Shown: piece by piece, positions 12,130-12,371 of the stretch
Layout of the letters: every line of letters begins with the position of its first letter
Position numbering within the stretch: the stretch's first letter is position 1
Assembly (NCBI GenBank): GCA_016210785.1
Contig: JACQTN010000370.1
Span: forward strand, 1-12,371
From: Armatimonadota bacterium
Lineage (GTDB): Bacteria; Sysuimicrobiota; Sysuimicrobiia; Sysuimicrobiales; JACQTN01
DNA: 12,371 nt
Direction of reading: 5' to 3'
Position numbers and translations under genes: made by a program
Notes under the pieces: model-generated
Told to the model about the DNA's origin: nothing
Seen by the model: only the letters and a program-made list of their open reading frames with translations
The model's database searches: none

Positions 12130-12222
12130 CATGCGCAGGGCCGGCTTCCCACGATGTGTCGGTATCGGCGCCGCGAGTTGAACGGCGCACAATCGAACTC
12201 GCGCCGCCGAGTCCGAGCATCA
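12130..12222 (-). repeat. 93-nt intergenic repeat, copy C
   Basis: The third copy, 172 nt from copy B in direct orientation, with the invariant run at 12141-12172. In this copy both alternative stems are perfect: an 8-bp CGCGAGTT/AACTCGCG stem (12196-12203 with 12172-12179) and a 6-bp CGGCGC/GCGCCG stem that shares an arm with it. Upstream (plus-strand) bases TCTCGGAAA precede both B and C, so the tandem unit is longer than the core. Confidence 0.85.
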
Positions 12223-12323
12223 TCTGATTTCGGAAATCCCACTGTCGCGGGTGGGGTCGAGGGGCGCCGTGGGTGCGGCGAGCGCGGTAGGGCGGCGCGC
12301 CTCGGAAGAATGTAGCACGTGCC

Positions 12324-12371
12324 GGGGAAGAACCTCCCCTCGTCGGAAACTTGGTGAAGGGTGGAGTGGCG
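12324..12371. repeat. Edge module resembling 1910-1955
   Basis: The last bases of the window align with the module past copy A, ending in tgaagggtggagtggcg versus tgaaggatggagtgacc. The window stops where, at the left block, the long palindrome begins, so it is unknown whether a palindrome follows here too. Confidence 0.45.

Larger units (their letters stand above)
11784..12371. other. 588-nt gene-free leader of SBP1 with repeats
   Basis: No credible gene was found to the right edge. It contains repeat copies B and C, an end motif (12084-12102), two short palindromes nearer SBP1 (11858-11870 and 11951-11966) and an edge module resembling 1910-1955. The 174 nt closest to SBP1 (11784-11957) end in a strong ribosome site, but I saw no good -35/-10 pair. 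Transcription of the cluster probably starts in or beyond this block. Confidence 0.6.

Noticed and set aside
11958..12222. CRISPR array from spaced repeats
   Set aside because: The repeats are 93 nt, only two in tandem, imperfect, and a third lies 10 kb away; no cas genes are present.
12130..12222. tRNA or tRNA-like gene (GAGTTCGATT resembles a T-arm)
   Set aside because: No acceptor, anticodon or D arm could be drawn, and the TTCGATT run is not kept in copies A and B.
11780..12223. A 147-codon minus-strand open frame through repeat copies B and C
   Set aside because: It translates repeat DNA, shifts frame relative to the repeat between copies, and ends inside the SBP1 start region; no coding signal is visible.

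Overview
The window is GC-rich (about two-thirds G+C by eye) bacterial DNA in which every credible gene lies on the minus strand. It therefore reads as one long catabolic/transport locus running from high to low coordinates. Strong AGGAGGT-like ribosome sites, an OppA/OppB/OppC-type transporter, a three-subunit molybdenum hydroxylase and a luciferase-like (possibly F420-dependent) oxidoreductase suggest a free-living heterotroph, probably uncultured soil or sediment. The phylum cannot be fixed from the sequence.

In transcription order: 12371-11784 is a gene-free leader with two copies of a 93-nt intergenic repeat. Next come a secreted oligopeptide-type solute-binding protein (SBP1, 11783-10182) and the FAD, [2Fe-2S] and molybdopterin subunits of a xanthine-dehydrogenase-family hydroxylase (10173-6462), the last three with overlapping ends. 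A 141-nt gap leads to a second, gap-free paralogue of the binding protein (SBP2, 6320-4719), a cysteine hydrolase of the isochorismatase/N-carbamoylsarcosine-amidase fold (4683-3970) and two ABC permeases (oppB-like 3956-3027, oppC-like 3034-2048). A 318-nt gene-free block (2047-1730) carries the third repeat copy and a long palindrome. Then come a RidA-family protein, translationally coupled to the luciferase-like oxidoreductase (1331-354), and the first 78 codons of a DegT/DnrJ-type aminotransferase that runs off the left edge.

Working model (inference): the two binding proteins and two permeases import a nitrogenous compound. The Mo hydroxylase oxidises it, perhaps at a heterocyclic ring carbon. 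The luciferase-like enzyme, cysteine hydrolase and RidA protein recall the RutA/RutB/RutC enzyme types used to open and deaminate the uracil ring. No transporter ATPase, regulator, tRNA, rRNA, transposase or CRISPR array was seen.

The least explained part is the intergenic DNA. A fixed-length 93-nt element occurs three times in one orientation, upstream of SBP1 (twice) and RidA. Around it are smaller shared modules, one of which overlaps the oppC stop codon.
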